From Bacilli bacterium (GTDB taxonomy: Bacteria; Bacillota; Bacilli; Bacillales; Amphibacillaceae), in the NCBI GenBank assembly GCA_012518125.1, contig JAAYTF010000141.1, forward strand, positions 1 through 51,655: a stretch of 51,655 bases of DNA, in the 5' to 3' direction. The first letter of the stretch is position 1; the number at the start of each line of letters is the position of its first letter. The notes below the pieces were generated by a model. That model worked only from the letters and a program-made list of their open reading frames with translations. It ran no database searches and had not been told where the DNA came from. Made by a program: the position numbers and the translations under genes. Positions 8,809-19,999 of the stretch are shown piece after piece.

Positions 8809-10068
8809 CAAAATATTTTCATACACTTGTTTTAAAGCGCGCTCGAACTTGCCGTGGCCTTTCGGCTCAAAGTAGATGCGGTCTTTTATTTCATCGGGCA
8901 AATATTGTTGTTCGACCCAAGCACCTTCATAATCGTGCGGATATTTGTAGCCGACGCCCCTGCCGAGCGCTTTTGCCCCTTTGTAATGGGCATCCTTCAA
9001 ATGCGGCGGCACCTCGCCGGTATATCTCCTGCGCAGATCTTCCAACGCACGGTCGATTGCTTTATAAGCGCTGTTCGATTTAGGTGAGAGGGCCAGTTCG
9101 ACGACAGCGACGCTCAGAGGGATCCTTGCTTCGGGAAAACCGAGCCGTTCGGCCGTTTCAACTGCCGCCAGCGTCCTCGGCCCGGCTTGCGGGTTTGCCA
9201 ACCCGATATCTTCGTAAGCGATGACAAGCAGCCTCCGGGCGATGCTGTCAAGATCGCCCGCTTCAATCAAACGGGCCAAATAGTGGAGCGCGGCGTTGAC
9301 GTCGCTGCCGCGGATCGATTTTTGAAAGGCGGAAAGTACATCGTAATGCGCATCTTCCCCCTTATCGTGGGAAAAGCTTTTTTTCTGCAGCGAAGCTTCG
9401 GCGATTTCCAATGTGATGACGATTTCATCCTTTTCATTTGGCGGTGTTGATATGACGGCAAGTTCAAAGCCGTTCAGCAACGAACGCAAGTCGCCGTTGG
9501 TGCTCATTAGAAAATGTTCCATCGCATCTTCGTTGACGACGATCTTTTTCTTGCCGTAGCCGTTCTCTTCATCTTCCAAGACCCGTTTTATTGCAAGTTT
9601 CATATCTTCTTTCGACAATGGGTATAATTCGAATAAATGACAGCGGCTGCGAATGGCCGGATTGATGGCATGGTAAGGGTTGCTCGTCGTCGTTCCGATC
9701 AACGTGACTAAATTATCTTCCAAATGCGGCAGCAAAAAGTCTTGTTTCGCTTTATCGAGACGGTGGACTTCATCCAAGATGAGCACGAGATGGCCCGTCA
9801 TTTTCGCTTCTTCGATGACAATTTCCACATCCTTTTTCTTATGGATGACCGCATTCAACTTGCGGACAGGCAAATCCAACGTTTTGGCGATGGCAAATGC
9901 CAACGAAGTTTTTCCCGTTCCGGGAGGTCCGTACAGGATCATCGATGAAATGTGGCCGGCTTCGACCATCCGGCGAATCATCTTATCTTTGCCGAGCAGA
10001 TGCGATTGCCCGATGATTTCATCGATATGATTCGGACGCATTCGTAAAGCAAGTGGTTTTTTGACCAT
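8788..10068 (-). CDS. rarA: Replication-associated recombination ATPase RarA (MgsA/WRNIP1 family)
   Basis: 426 residues. The AAA+ core has Walker A YGPPGTGKTSLA near 45 and Walker B LILDEVHRLDKAKQD near 95, with sensor residues following. The C-terminal half has the RarA-type clamp-loader-like helices (YLARLIEAGDLDSIARRLLVIAYEDIGLANP). RarA acts at stalled replication forks with SSB. The ORF track starts at ATG 10074, but AGGA lies only two bases before that codon. ATG 10068 has proper spacing and gives MVKKPLALRMRPN, matching the family N-terminus. It is divergent from cymR, as in B. subtilis. Confidence 0.93.
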   Translation of the reverse strand: MVKKPLALRMRPNHIDEIIGQSHLLGKDKMIRRMVEAGHISSMILYGPPGTGKTSLAFAIAKTLDLPVRKLNAVIHKKKDVEIVIEEAKMTGHLVLILDEVHRLDKAKQDFLLPHLEDNLVTLIGTTTSNPYHAINPAIRSRCHLFELYPLSKEDMKLAIKRVLEDEENGYGKKKIVVNEDAMEHFLMSTNGDLRSLLNGFELAVISTPPNEKDEIVITLEIAEASLQKKSFSHDKGEDAHYDVLSAFQKSIRGSDVNAALHYLARLIEAGDLDSIARRLLVIAYEDIGLANPQAGPRTLAAVETAERLGFPEARIPLSVAVVELALSPKSNSAYKAIDRALEDLRRRYTGEVPPHLKDAHYKGAKALGRGVGYKYPHDYEGAWVEQQYLPDEIKDRIYFEPKGHGKFERALKQVYENILNRTKRA

Positions 10069-10144
10069 GATCATCTTCCTTTAATGTTTCGGTTGTCTTT
10101 AGCGTAAACGTATATTTGATAAAATGCAAGATTGAGCACGTTCA

Positions 10145-10153
10145 TGCTATAAT
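10145..10153 (+). promoter_or_regulatory. Extended -10 promoter of cymR
   Basis: TGCTATAAT is a perfect extended -10 element. No good -35 hexamer is seen 17 bases upstream, as is usual for extended -10 promoters. Start is predicted near 10160. Confidence 0.65.
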
Positions 10154-10210
10154 AGATGGGTAAGTACTAGGGAAAAGAATAAAATCGGAAATATATACGG
10201 GGTGCTGAAT

Positions 10211-10630
10211 GTGAAAATTTCAACGAAAGGTCGTTATGGTTTGACATTGATGATTGAACTAGCTAGAAATTACGGTTCTGGTCCCATTTCATTAAAATCG
10301 ATCGCGGAACAGAAGGAATTGTCGAATCATTATTTGGAACAACTTGCAACGCCATTGCGCAATGCTGGCCTCATTCGCAGTGTCCGAGGGCCGTACGGCG
10401 GATATACGCTCGCGAAAGAGCCGAAAGAAATCACCGCCGGCGATGTCATCCGTGTGTTGGAAGGGCCGATTACATTGGTTGAAGGCATGGAAAATGAAGA
10501 AGCGGCGCAACGGAAATTATGGAAGCAAATCCGCGACGTCATCAAAGAAGTGCTCGATACGACGACGTTGGAAGATTTACTGCAATATGACGATGATGAA
10601 CCGCAAGATGACTATATGTTTTACATTTAG
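10211..10630 (+). CDS. cymR: Cysteine metabolism repressor CymR (Rrf2 family)
   Basis: 139 residues with the Rrf2 winged helix-turn-helix: MKISTKGRYGLTLMIELA, then SNHYLEQLATPLRNAGLIRSVRG. It ends TLEDLLQYDD...YMFYI like B. subtilis CymR. It has no three-cysteine cluster, so it is not IscR. CymR represses cysteine uptake and biosynthesis genes together with CysK. The GTG at 10211 is behind GGGGTG and gives the family N-terminus; the ORF track GTG at 10202 lies inside that ribosome site. It precedes iscS and mnmA by 18 bases, consistent with one sulfur operon. Confidence 0.92.
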   Translation: MKISTKGRYGLTLMIELARNYGSGPISLKSIAEQKELSNHYLEQLATPLRNAGLIRSVRGPYGGYTLAKEPKEITAGDVIRVLEGPITLVEGMENEEAAQRKLWKQIRDVIKEVLDTTTLEDLLQYDDDEPQDDYMFYI

Positions 10631-10648
10631 TCGGAGAGGAGGATTCGA

Positions 10649-11791
10649 TTGATCTATTTGGATCATGCAGCGACGACGCCAGTGCATGATGAAATCATCG
10701 ACGAAATGTATCAAGTTGAAAGGGAAGTGTTCGGCAATCCTTCCAGTCTGCATGCATTCGGGCGCAAGGCGAAGGCTTACTTGAACAGGGCGCGGCAATT
10801 TCTTGCCGAATCGATCAACGCGAATGAAAATGAAATCATTTTTACAAGCGGCGGAACGGAAGCGAACAACTTGGCGGTCATTGGCACGGCGCTCAGAAAC
10901 CAACACCGCGGCAATCACATCATCACTTCGGCGCAGGAACACCATGCGATCATCCATATCATGAACTATTTGCAAAAGCTCGGATTCCACGTGACGTATT
11001 TGCGCGTCAACGAAGACGGGCGAGTCGATGTCAATGATGTGAAGCGCGCGCTCACCAATCAAACGATATTGGTATCCATCATGACGGTGAACAATGAAAC
11101 GGGCGTAAAGCAGCCGATCGAAGAAATCGCGGAATTGTTGCAAGATCATCAAGCCTATTTTCATACCGATGCCGTTCAAGCCTACAGCCTCCTTGACATC
11201 GATGTGAAAAAAACCGGTATCGACCTTCTGACAGCCTCTGCGCATAAACTGAATGGACCGAAAGGAATCGGTTTTTTATACGTGAGCGAAAATACGCCTA
11301 TTCAGCAAATTCAATTCGGTGGCCTCCAAGAACGCAAAAAACGCCCCGGAACGGAAAACGTCGTCGGAGCGTATGGGTTCTATTTGGCAGCAAAAAAAGC
11401 GCTTGAAAACAGAAAAGCAAATTTCGCTCGCTATGTACGATTAAACCGGTTATTTTTACAAACATTAGAAGATGAAACGATCGAGTTTTCCGTGAACGGT
11501 TCACGTGAACACGCCATTCCCACCATTTTGAACATCAGTTTCCCTGGCACGAGAACGGACGTCATGCTTACGAATTTGGATTTGGAAGGCGTCGCTGCAT
11601 CAAGCGGTAGCGCCTGCACGGCCGGAACGTTGGAACCTTCGCACGTACTTGAAGCGATGTATGGAAAACGCGATGAACGAATCCACAATTCCGTCCGTTT
11701 CAGCTTCGGTTCATTAAATGACGAAGAAAATGTCGTCGAGGCGGCAAAACGGATTGCCATAGTCGTCAAACGATTAACGAAACAAGATTGA
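10649..11791 (+). CDS. iscS: Cysteine desulfurase (NifS/IscS family, YrvO-like)
   Basis: 380 residues beginning IYLDHAATTP, the family hallmark. The PLP lysine is in SAHKLNGPKGIG (near 205), a histidine pair is in AQEHHAIIH (near 100), and the catalytic cysteine loop is SSGSACTAGTLEPSHVL (near 320). It takes sulfur from cysteine as a persulfide. The position directly before mnmA makes it the likely sulfur donor for tRNA 2-thiouridine, as YrvO is in B. subtilis; this is inferred from order. Start is TTG 10649 behind GAGAGGAGG. The pair is in the CymR operon, so supply may be tied to cysteine status. Confidence 0.95.
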   Translation: MIYLDHAATTPVHDEIIDEMYQVEREVFGNPSSLHAFGRKAKAYLNRARQFLAESINANENEIIFTSGGTEANNLAVIGTALRNQHRGNHIITSAQEHHAIIHIMNYLQKLGFHVTYLRVNEDGRVDVNDVKRALTNQTILVSIMTVNNETGVKQPIEEIAELLQDHQAYFHTDAVQAYSLLDIDVKKTGIDLLTASAHKLNGPKGIGFLYVSENTPIQQIQFGGLQERKKRPGTENVVGAYGFYLAAKKALENRKANFARYVRLNRLFLQTLEDETIEFSVNGSREHAIPTILNISFPGTRTDVMLTNLDLEGVAASSGSACTAGTLEPSHVLEAMYGKRDERIHNSVRFSFGSLNDEENVVEAAKRIAIVVKRLTKQD

Positions 11792-11798
11792 GGGGTGA

Positions 11799-12905
<1,107 letters not shown>

Positions 12906-12935
12906 AGACTATGCGAAACTTTGAGCATAGTCTTT
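12906..12935 (+). terminator. Hairpin after mnmA, weak terminator
   Basis: AGACTATGC / GCATAGTCT, 9-bp perfect stem, followed by only three T. It may end part of the cymR-iscS-mnmA transcript or act as a processing or stability hairpin. Confidence 0.55.
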
Positions 12936-12990
12936 CCATCATTCAGAGCATATTTGCGTAGATGAATTTGAACAAGTAGGTGAGTTTAGA

Positions 12991-15324
12991 TTGCTGGAAC
13001 AAACGAGAAACAGGGGCTTCATCCGCGGCGAAATCGTCTTTACGATTTATGAAAACAACCGCGATCCTTTTACGATCGCGAAAATTAAAATCCACGATAC
13101 GAACGAAGACTATGAAGAAAAAGAAATCGTCGGCAAAGGGAACTTTTTTGATTTGCCGAAAGGAATCGTATACGAGTTCTACGGCAAATTGACGAAACAC
13201 CCAAAATTTGGCGTGCAATACGATATCGATTCGTATCAGACGTTTGTTCCAGAAACGCGTGAGGCGATCATCGCATATTTGGCGAGCGATCTTTTCCCCG
13301 GCGTCGGCCGAAAAACCGCACAAAAAATCGTTGATCATTTAGGGGAACAAGCCATCGAAAAAATTTTGGAAGACCCGAAGTCGCTTGACGGCATACCCGG
13401 CGTGAGCAAAAAAGTGAAACGAAACCTTCATGAACAGTTGGAGGAAAACCAAGGGTTTGAACGCGTCGCCTTAGAAGCGACGAAATACGGCATCGGATTG
13501 AAGACGGCGCAAAAACTTTACCAAATGTACAAACATGAAGCGTTGACGATCATGCGGGAAAATCCGTACCGTTTCGTCTTCGAAGTCGAAGGGTTCGGCT
13601 TTTTAACCGCCGATAAAATCGGACAGATGAACGAGATTGAAAAGACGAACGAAGAGCGGATTCGCGCAAGCTGTTATTATGCTTTAGAGCTTGGCGCTTC
13701 GGAAGGGCACGTCTATTTGCCGCAATCCGAATGCATCGAACGGATGAAACAGATTTTAAAGACGGATGACATCACCGATGAACGAATCGAAGCACAAATC
13801 GATGCCCTTGCGGAAGAAAAGAAGATTGTCAAAACAGATGGAAGGCTTTATTTGCCAAGTTTATATTATGCCGAAGTCAAATTCAGTGAAAACGTGTTGG
13901 ATATGATCAAACAAACGGAAGAAATGGAAGCGAGCGAAGCCGAGCTCTTGAAAATAATCGGCGAAATCGAAGAAGAAGAGTCGTTGCATTACGGTGCGGA
14001 ACAGTATGAAGCGATCAAAAAAGCGATTACCTCCAAATTGATGATCTTGACTGGCGGCCCTGGCACGGGGAAAACGACGGTCATTAAAGGGATCGTAAAG
14101 ACATATGCCAAATTGAAAGGTTTGTCGGTGCACCGCCACGATTACGATAGTGAAAATGATTATCCGTTCATCTTGACGGCACCGACCGGCCGTGCGGCAA
14201 AACGCCTCGAAGAATCGACCGGAATCCGGGCGATGACGATTCATCGTCTCCTCGGTTGGGACGGGCATACGTACTTTGAAAAAAACGAATACGAGCCGCT
14301 TTCGGGGGAACTGATCGTCATCGATGAGTTTTCCATGGTCGATACGTGGCTCGCCCATCATTTATTCAAAGCGATTCCGAAAGAAATGAAAGTGTTGATT
14401 GTCGGCGATGAAGACCAGCTTCCTTCCGTCGGCCCGGGCCAAGTGCTTTCCGATTTATTGAAAAGTGGACTAATTCCTACGGTGCAATTAAACGAAGTGT
14501 ACCGGCAAAAAGAAGGATCGAAAATTATCGATTTGGCGCACGATATTAAACACGACAGGTTGAAAGCGGAACAGATCAAAAAAGCCGAAGATTTCAGTTT
14601 CATCCCTTGTGAAGGGAGCCAAGTCGTTTCCGTCATCGAAACGATTTTCAAAAAAGCGAAAGAAAAAGGGATCGACGTAAAAGATATTCAAGTATTGGCC
14701 CCGATGTACAAAACGGAAGCCGGCATCGACAACATCAATTTCCATTTGCAGCAATTGATCAATCCGAAGCGTCAGGGTAAACGTGAACGGAAAATCAACG
14801 ATGTCACATACCGCGTCGGCGACCGCGTCTTGCAACTTGTCAACCAGCCGGAAGACGGCGTATATAACGGCGATATCGGCGAAATCGTCCATATTTTGTC
14901 CGCCAAAGACGCGGAAGATGACGAAGAAAAAATCATCGTGCGATTTGACGACAAAGAAGTCGAGTATACACGCAATGAATATATGAACTTCACGCTTGCA
15001 TACTGCATTTCGATCCATAAAGCGCAAGGAAGCGAGTTTCCCAATGTCGTATTGCCGGTCGTATCGCTTTACCGCCGCATGCTGCGCAAAAATTTGTTGT
15101 ATACGGCAATCACGCGCAGCCAACGTTCGCTCATCATCTGCGGCGAAATCGACGCGTTTATGAAAGGGATCGAAACGGTCGATGCGAACAAACGATATAC
15201 TACTTTGGTTTATTACTTGCTGAAACATGAAACGAATGAATCCGAAAAGCTCGACGCTGGTGAAAAAGAGGCGATGCTTGGCGAAGGAAGCGTCGACGAG
15301 CTTACCCCTTACGATTTTCTTTGA
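12991..15324 (+). CDS. recD2: ATP-dependent DNA helicase RecD2 (TraA-like)
   Basis: 777 residues. The N-terminal RecD2-specific part has helix-hairpin-helix segments (LFPGVGRKTAQKIVDHLG, DGIPGVSKKVKRNL). The helicase core has Walker A LTGGPGTGKTTVIKG near 353, motif Ia TAPTGRAAKRL, Walker B ELIVIDEFSMVD near 438 and GDEDQLPSVGPG. A C-terminal UvrD-like end has YCISIHKAQGSEFP and YTAITRS. It is a 5'-3' helicase for repair in organisms lacking RecBC-linked RecD. Start is TTG 12991 after AGGTGAG; upstream in-frame starts are not better. Its stop is followed at once by a perfect hairpin that reaches the next ribosome site. Confidence 0.95.
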   Translation: MLEQTRNRGFIRGEIVFTIYENNRDPFTIAKIKIHDTNEDYEEKEIVGKGNFFDLPKGIVYEFYGKLTKHPKFGVQYDIDSYQTFVPETREAIIAYLASDLFPGVGRKTAQKIVDHLGEQAIEKILEDPKSLDGIPGVSKKVKRNLHEQLEENQGFERVALEATKYGIGLKTAQKLYQMYKHEALTIMRENPYRFVFEVEGFGFLTADKIGQMNEIEKTNEERIRASCYYALELGASEGHVYLPQSECIERMKQILKTDDITDERIEAQIDALAEEKKIVKTDGRLYLPSLYYAEVKFSENVLDMIKQTEEMEASEAELLKIIGEIEEEESLHYGAEQYEAIKKAITSKLMILTGGPGTGKTTVIKGIVKTYAKLKGLSVHRHDYDSENDYPFILTAPTGRAAKRLEESTGIRAMTIHRLLGWDGHTYFEKNEYEPLSGELIVIDEFSMVDTWLAHHLFKAIPKEMKVLIVGDEDQLPSVGPGQVLSDLLKSGLIPTVQLNEVYRQKEGSKIIDLAHDIKHDRLKAEQIKKAEDFSFIPCEGSQVVSVIETIFKKAKEKGIDVKDIQVLAPMYKTEAGIDNINFHLQQLINPKRQGKRERKINDVTYRVGDRVLQLVNQPEDGVYNGDIGEIVHILSAKDAEDDEEKIIVRFDDKEVEYTRNEYMNFTLAYCISIHKAQGSEFPNVVLPVVSLYRRMLRKNLLYTAITRSQRSLIICGEIDAFMKGIETVDANKRYTTLVYYLLKHETNESEKLDAGEKEAMLGEGSVDELTPYDFL

Positions 15325-15331
15325 CGTATAT

Positions 15332-15368
15332 CCTTCTTTCATTCTTCCATACTAAGAATGAAAGAAGG
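15332..15368 (+). promoter_or_regulatory. 15-bp perfect hairpin covering the next gene's ribosome binding site
   Basis: CCTTCTTTCATTCTT (15332-15346), a 7-base loop and AAGAATGAAAGAAGG (15354-15368). The last bases of the 3' arm, AAGAAGG, are the only Shine-Dalgarno-like sequence before the AI-2E gene start at 15378. No T-run follows on this strand, so it does not look like a simple terminator. Confidence 0.8.
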
Positions 15369-15377
15369 TTAGCAAAA

Positions 15378-16445
15378 ATGAGAAGATTTTTATTAAAAAG
15401 ATGGTTTTTCATCATTATCGGTCTGATCGTGTTCTTTTTGGTGGTTAAAGCATTCATGCCATATTTAAAACCGTTCTTTAGTTTTTCATGGCGCATCGCG
15501 TTTCCGTTTTTGGCGGCGATATTGATCAGTTACCTGCTTTATCCACTGTTAAATAAATTGACCGATGCATTGAACATGCACCGTTCGAGTGCCATCGTCG
15601 TCATTTTTTTAAGTTTTTTCGGGACGGGGTCATTTCTCATATATAAAAGTTTCCCTGTTTTTTTTAGAGAGTTGCAAGAATTCAGTGCGCAAATTCCCGA
15701 ACTTATCGAAATGTATGAAGCGATCATTTTTTCGGTATATGAATCAACTTCGTATTTGCCGGAAGGCGTGCAACAGCAAATCGACCGGATCATCGATGAA
15801 ATCGAATTGACGTTGGAGCATTACATCCAACAAATCATCGATTCGTTTGTCCATTCTTTCGACTATATGGTCAGCTTCATCATGATTCCGATTCTCGTTT
15901 TTTATTTATTGAAAGATTTTCCGAAAATAAAAGATTATTGTTTGACTTTCTTACCGAAAAAACATAAAACGACGTTCGAACGGATATTGTTCGCCATTCA
16001 CGAAGCATTCGCTACCTACATTCGCGGTCAATTAATCTTGTCCTTTTTTATTTTTTTATTGACGTTTCTGTTATACAATTTTATTGATTTGAATTATGCA
16101 TTTTTGCTGTCGATGTTTTCGGGGATCATGAACATCATCCCGTATTTCGGGCCGATTATCGGGACGACACCGGCCGTCGTGGTCGCCATGGCCACATCGT
16201 GGAACTCGGTCATCTACGTCATCATCATCGGCATCATCGTCCAAATCGCCGAAGGGACGCTCTTATCCCCTTACATAATGGGAAAGACGGCAAAACTGCA
16301 TCCGATTGCAATCATTTTTATTCTGTTGGTAAGCAGCGAATTAGGCGGGATTGCCGCCATGATCATCTCGATCCCGCTCGTTATGATCATCCGTTCGGTT
16401 TATCAAAAACTGTCTGAAGAAAAACAGCAATGCGTTGACAATTAA
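15378..16445 (+). CDS. AI-2E family transporter-like membrane protein (YrrI-like)
   Basis: 355 residues with about seven or eight hydrophobic segments, starting RRFLLKRWFFIIIGLIVFFLVVKAF. The family signature region is in the last third: YAFLLSMFSGIMNIIPYFGPIIGTTPAVVVA and GTLLSPYIMGKTAKLHPIAIIF. The AI-2E (UPF0118/PF01594) family is loosely named; members include proposed autoinducer exporters and cation antiporters, so the substrate is unknown. Start is ATG 15378; the ORF track start at 15321 would begin inside the recD2 end and read through the hairpin. The ribosome site is sequestered in a 15-bp stem. In B. subtilis yrrI also precedes alaS. Confidence 0.85.
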   Translation: MRRFLLKRWFFIIIGLIVFFLVVKAFMPYLKPFFSFSWRIAFPFLAAILISYLLYPLLNKLTDALNMHRSSAIVVIFLSFFGTGSFLIYKSFPVFFRELQEFSAQIPELIEMYEAIIFSVYESTSYLPEGVQQQIDRIIDEIELTLEHYIQQIIDSFVHSFDYMVSFIMIPILVFYLLKDFPKIKDYCLTFLPKKHKTTFERILFAIHEAFATYIRGQLILSFFIFLLTFLLYNFIDLNYAFLLSMFSGIMNIIPYFGPIIGTTPAVVVAMATSWNSVIYVIIIGIIVQIAEGTLLSPYIMGKTAKLHPIAIIFILLVSSELGGIAAMIISIPLVMIIRSVYQKLSEEKQQCVDN

Positions 16446-16530
16446 GAAACAGTTTCATATACTAACCTTAACCTTTATGCGTACATACGTTGTTGCGTTA
16501 TCTTCCTATGATGACCACACATTTTTCTGG

Positions 16531-16556
16531 CTCGGCAACTTCAGCTGAGTTTTCTT
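16531..16556 (+). terminator. Weak terminator or attenuator before alaS
   Basis: CTCGGC-AACTTCA-GCTGAG with one G-T pair, followed by TTTTCTTT. It lies 40 bases before alaS. It may end the permease transcript. No T-box core is found in this gap. Confidence 0.5.
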
Positions 16557-16592
16557 TATTGTTATTTCCATACATAAAACGGAGGGTCGATG

Positions 16593-19232
16593 ATGAAAAA
16601 ACTTACATCAGCCGAAGTACGAGAAATGTATTTGCGCTTTTTTGAACAAAAAGGGCATGAAGTTTATCACAGTGTATCATTGATTCCGAAAGATGACCCG
16701 AGTTTGCTTTGGATCAACAGCGGGGTGGCGACTTTAAAAAAATATTTTGATGGAACGCTAACGCCGAAAAACCCGCGCATCGTCAACGTCCAAAAGTCGA
16801 TCCGTACAAACGATATTGAAAACGTCGGGTTTACGGCTAGACACCATACGTTTTTTGAAATGTTGGGCAACTTTTCGATCGGGGACTATTTTAAACGCGA
16901 AGCCATCCATTATGCTTGGGAATTTTTGACGAGCGACGAATGGATCGGATTTGATCCCGACCGCTTATCGGTGACGGTGCACCCTGAAGACGACGAAGCG
17001 TATGATATTTGGTTGAACGAAATCAAATTGCCGAAAGAGCGCATCATCCGCATCGAAGAAAACTTCTGGGACATCGGGGAAGGGCCAAGCGGACCGAACA
17101 CGGAAATTTTTTACGATCGCGGTCCCGAATTCGGCGATGACCCGAACGACCCTGAACTGTTCCCAGGGGGAGAAAATGAACGATATTTGGAAATTTGGAA
17201 TTTGGTGTTTTCCCAATTCAACCATAATCCGGACGATACGTACACGCTCTTGCCGAAGAAAAACATCGACACGGGAATGGGCCTTGAGCGGATCGTATCG
17301 ATCTTGCAAGATGCCGAAACAAACTTCGATACGGATTTGTTCTTGCCAATTATTCATAAAGTCGAAGAATTCGCCAACGTCAAATACCGTGAAAATAGGG
17401 AGACCGACGTCGTCTTCCGTATCATCGCCGACCATATCCGTACGGTGACGTTTGCCATCGGCGACCATGCGCTGCCGTCGAACGAAGGAAGAGGCTACAT
17501 TTTGCGCCGCCTCATCCGCCGTGCGGTCCGTTACGCGAAAAAAATCGGTATTGAAAAACCTTTTATGTATGAACTCGTCCCTACCGTCGGGGAAATTATG
17601 CAGTCGTATTATCCGGAAATTTTGGAACGTAAAGATCACATCATGAACATCATCAAAGTGGAAGAAGAACGATTCATCGAAACGTTGAATGATGGTTTGG
17701 AGCGTTTAAATGAGATCATCGAACGGGAGAAACAATTAAACCGTAGTGTCATTCCTGGCGAAGAAGTGTTTCGGTTGTACGATACGTACGGATTCCCTAA
17801 AGAGTTGACCGAAGAGTACGTTCAGGAATTCGGATTTTCGATTGATGAAGCCGGATTCGAAAAAGAGATGGAAAAACAACGGAAAAGAGCACGCGAAGCA
17901 AGAGACAAAACCGATTCGATGAAAGTGCAAGACGAGTTGTTGACGAACATCAAAGACGAAAGCGTGTTTGTCGGCTACGATCAATTTTCCGTCGAAGCCG
18001 AAATATGGTACATCATCAAAGACCAACAATTGAAAGATGAAGCGCATGAAGGCGATGAAGTGACCGTCATTTTGTCGAAAACGCCGTTTTATGCGGAAAG
18101 CGGCGGACAGGTCGCCGACAGCGGCTATTTGTTTACGGAAGACTTTAAAGCGAAAGTCCTCGACGTCCAAAAAGCGCCGAATGGCCAACATCTTCACAAA
18201 ATCAAGATCGAGGCGGGCTCATTGAAGCTTCGCGATCGCATCACCGCGATGATCGACGATGTGTACCGCAACGAAGTCATAAAAAACCATACGGCAACCC
18301 ATTTATTGCATCAAGCATTGCGCGATGTGTTCGGCGACCATATCCATCAGGCCGGCTCGCTCGTCACACCAAAACGGCTCCGTTTCGACTTTTCGCATTT
18401 TGAAGCGCCAAGCGATGATGAATTGAAAAAGGTCGAGCGGATCGTCAATGAAAAAATTTGGGAAAAATTGAACGTCCACATTCAAGAAATGCCGCTTGAG
18501 GAAGCGAAGGCGATGGGGGCGATGGCTTTATTCGGCGAAAAATACGATGACATCGTCCGCGTCGTGCAAATCGGCGATTACAGCACGGAGCTTTGCGGCG
18601 GCTGCCACGTACGCAACAGTTCGGAAATCGGCATTTTCAAAATCGTTCAAGAAACCGGAATCGGCGCCGGAGTAAGACGAATCGAAGCGGTGACGAGCAA
18701 TTATGCGTATGAATATATCGAGTCCGAGTTAAACAAATTAACAGAGATAGCTGGATTGTTGAAAACCGAACCACACAACGTCGTCCAGCGCGTTCACTCG
18801 TTGGTCGATGAATTAAACGAGCTCGAAAGACAAAATGAATCGCTCCTTGCCAAATTGGCAAACCAAGAAATTGCTAGTTTGGTCAACCAAGTCGAGAAAG
18901 TGAACGGCATCAACGTAGTTGCCGCCAAAGTGGAAGCGAGCAACATGAACCAGATGCGCAATATGGTCGATCAATTGAAACAGAAATTGAACACCGCCGT
19001 CATATTGTTGGCTGCGGAAAACAAAGGGAAAGTCCAACTCATCGCAGGTGTCACCGCAGATTTGGTGAAACGCAATTTGCACGCAGGTCATTTGATCAAG
19101 GAAGCGGCAAAAGTTTGCGGCGGCGGCGGCGGAGGCCGTCCGGACATGGCGCAGGCCGGAGGAAAGGATGCCACGAAAATCGATGAAGCTTTAACCACAG
19201 TGTATGCGTACGTGAAGGAACATGCGGAGTAG
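16593..19232 (+). CDS. alaS: Alanyl-tRNA synthetase
   Basis: 879 residues, full length. The class II core begins [19 protein letters not shown] with [31 protein letters not shown] near 65-100. The editing domain has [11 protein letters not shown] near 565 and CGGCH near 670, its zinc-binding motifs. The C-Ala domain ends [15 protein letters not shown]. It charges tRNA-Ala and clears mischarged Ser or Gly. Two ATGs are adjacent (16590, 16593); GGAGGG at 16581-16586 gives a 6-base gap to the second, which I prefer. It is followed by ireB as in many Firmicutes. Confidence 0.97.
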   Translation: MKKLTSAEVREMYLRFFEQKGHEVYHSVSLIPKDDPSLLWINSGVATLKKYFDGTLTPKNPRIVNVQKSIRTNDIENVGFTARHHTFFEMLGNFSIGDYFKREAIHYAWEFLTSDEWIGFDPDRLSVTVHPEDDEAYDIWLNEIKLPKERIIRIEENFWDIGEGPSGPNTEIFYDRGPEFGDDPNDPELFPGGENERYLEIWNLVFSQFNHNPDDTYTLLPKKNIDTGMGLERIVSILQDAETNFDTDLFLPIIHKVEEFANVKYRENRETDVVFRIIADHIRTVTFAIGDHALPSNEGRGYILRRLIRRAVRYAKKIGIEKPFMYELVPTVGEIMQSYYPEILERKDHIMNIIKVEEERFIETLNDGLERLNEIIEREKQLNRSVIPGEEVFRLYDTYGFPKELTEEYVQEFGFSIDEAGFEKEMEKQRKRAREARDKTDSMKVQDELLTNIKDESVFVGYDQFSVEAEIWYIIKDQQLKDEAHEGDEVTVILSKTPFYAESGGQVADSGYLFTEDFKAKVLDVQKAPNGQHLHKIKIEAGSLKLRDRITAMIDDVYRNEVIKNHTATHLLHQALRDVFGDHIHQAGSLVTPKRLRFDFSHFEAPSDDELKKVERIVNEKIWEKLNVHIQEMPLEEAKAMGAMALFGEKYDDIVRVVQIGDYSTELCGGCHVRNSSEIGIFKIVQETGIGAGVRRIEAVTSNYAYEYIESELNKLTEIAGLLKTEPHNVVQRVHSLVDELNELERQNESLLAKLANQEIASLVNQVEKVNGINVVAAKVEASNMNQMRNMVDQLKQKLNTAVILLAAENKGKVQLIAGVTADLVKRNLHAGHLIKEAAKVCGGGGGGRPDMAQAGGKDATKIDEALTTVYAYVKEHAE

Positions 19233-19300
19233 AAATGTTATTCATAATAGGACAAACGTGGTAAAATGTAGTAAGAATCGTAAATGAGCGAGGTGATAGA

Positions 19301-19573
19301 ATGAGTTCAGTCGACAAGACGATGAAATACAACTTTCCCGAGGATTCGTTTAACGAAGACATAAAAGTGACGCTCATCAAAATTTACGAAGCGTTAAAAG
19401 AAAAAGGCTATAATCCGATCAACCAGATCGTCGGTTATTTGCTCTCGGGAGATCCAGCATATATTCCGCGTTATAAAGATGCTCGTAATTTAATCCGGAA
19501 AATTGAGCGCGATGAACTCATTGAAGAACTGGTCAAATATTACATCAACGACATACAGAAGGAGCTTAAATGA
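19301..19573 (+). CDS. ireB: IreB/YrzL family regulatory phosphoprotein
   Basis: 90 residues matching the small conserved Firmicute family (DUF965): [56 protein letters not shown]. In Enterococcus faecalis IreB is a substrate of the PASTA kinase IreK and affects cephalosporin resistance; the residues phosphorylated here are not known. ATG 19301 follows GAGGTGATAG. The stop overlaps the ruvX start (ATGA), so translation is coupled. The ireB-ruvX-yrzB order is highly conserved. Confidence 0.93.
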   Translation: MSSVDKTMKYNFPEDSFNEDIKVTLIKIYEALKEKGYNPINQIVGYLLSGDPAYIPRYKDARNLIRKIERDELIEELVKYYINDIQKELK

Positions 19574-19995
19574 GGATTTTATGTCTCGATGTCGGCTCAA
19601 AAACGATCGGTGTTGCAATCAGTGACCCATTTAAGATAACCGCCCAAGCGTTAAAGACGATTCAGTGGGATGAAAATGACATGTCTTCCGCTGATGAAGT
19701 GCTTCGGCAAATCATCGATGAGTATGCCGTAGAAAAAATCATCGTCGGTTTGCCGAAAAATATGGACGGTTCGATGGGTGAGCGGGCAGAAATGACGCAA
19801 ATATATGCCAATCGCCTCGCTCGTCAATTTGCAATGCCTGTCGAACTTTACGATGAACGTTTGTCGACGATTTCCGCAGAACGGACGCTTCTTGAAGCAG
19901 ATTTGAGCAGAAAAAAGCGAAAGAAAGTGATCGACCAATTGTCCGCGGTGATCATCCTGCAAAATTATTTGGACCAATTAAACAGAGGGAGGTAA
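19570..19995 (+). CDS. ruvX: RuvX/YqgF family putative pre-16S rRNA nuclease
   Basis: 141 residues with an RNase H-like fold. It shows [18 protein letters not shown] (first Asp), [17 protein letters not shown] (near 58-74), [19 protein letters not shown] (near 95) and the terminal [17 protein letters not shown] with an acidic residue. E. coli YqgF matures the 16S rRNA 5' end; a Holliday-junction role has also been proposed. Start is ATG 19570 with an AGGAGC ribosome site inside ireB. It is followed by yrzB after 4 bases. Confidence 0.93.
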   Translation: MRILCLDVGSKTIGVAISDPFKITAQALKTIQWDENDMSSADEVLRQIIDEYAVEKIIVGLPKNMDGSMGERAEMTQIYANRLARQFAMPVELYDERLSTISAERTLLEADLSRKKRKKVIDQLSAVIILQNYLDQLNRGR

Positions 19996-19999
19996 TTAA

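Noticed and set aside
14488-15342. 284-residue minus-strand ORF opposite recD2
   Set aside because: Antisense shadow of a highly conserved helicase gene; no ribosome site and no recognisable domain.
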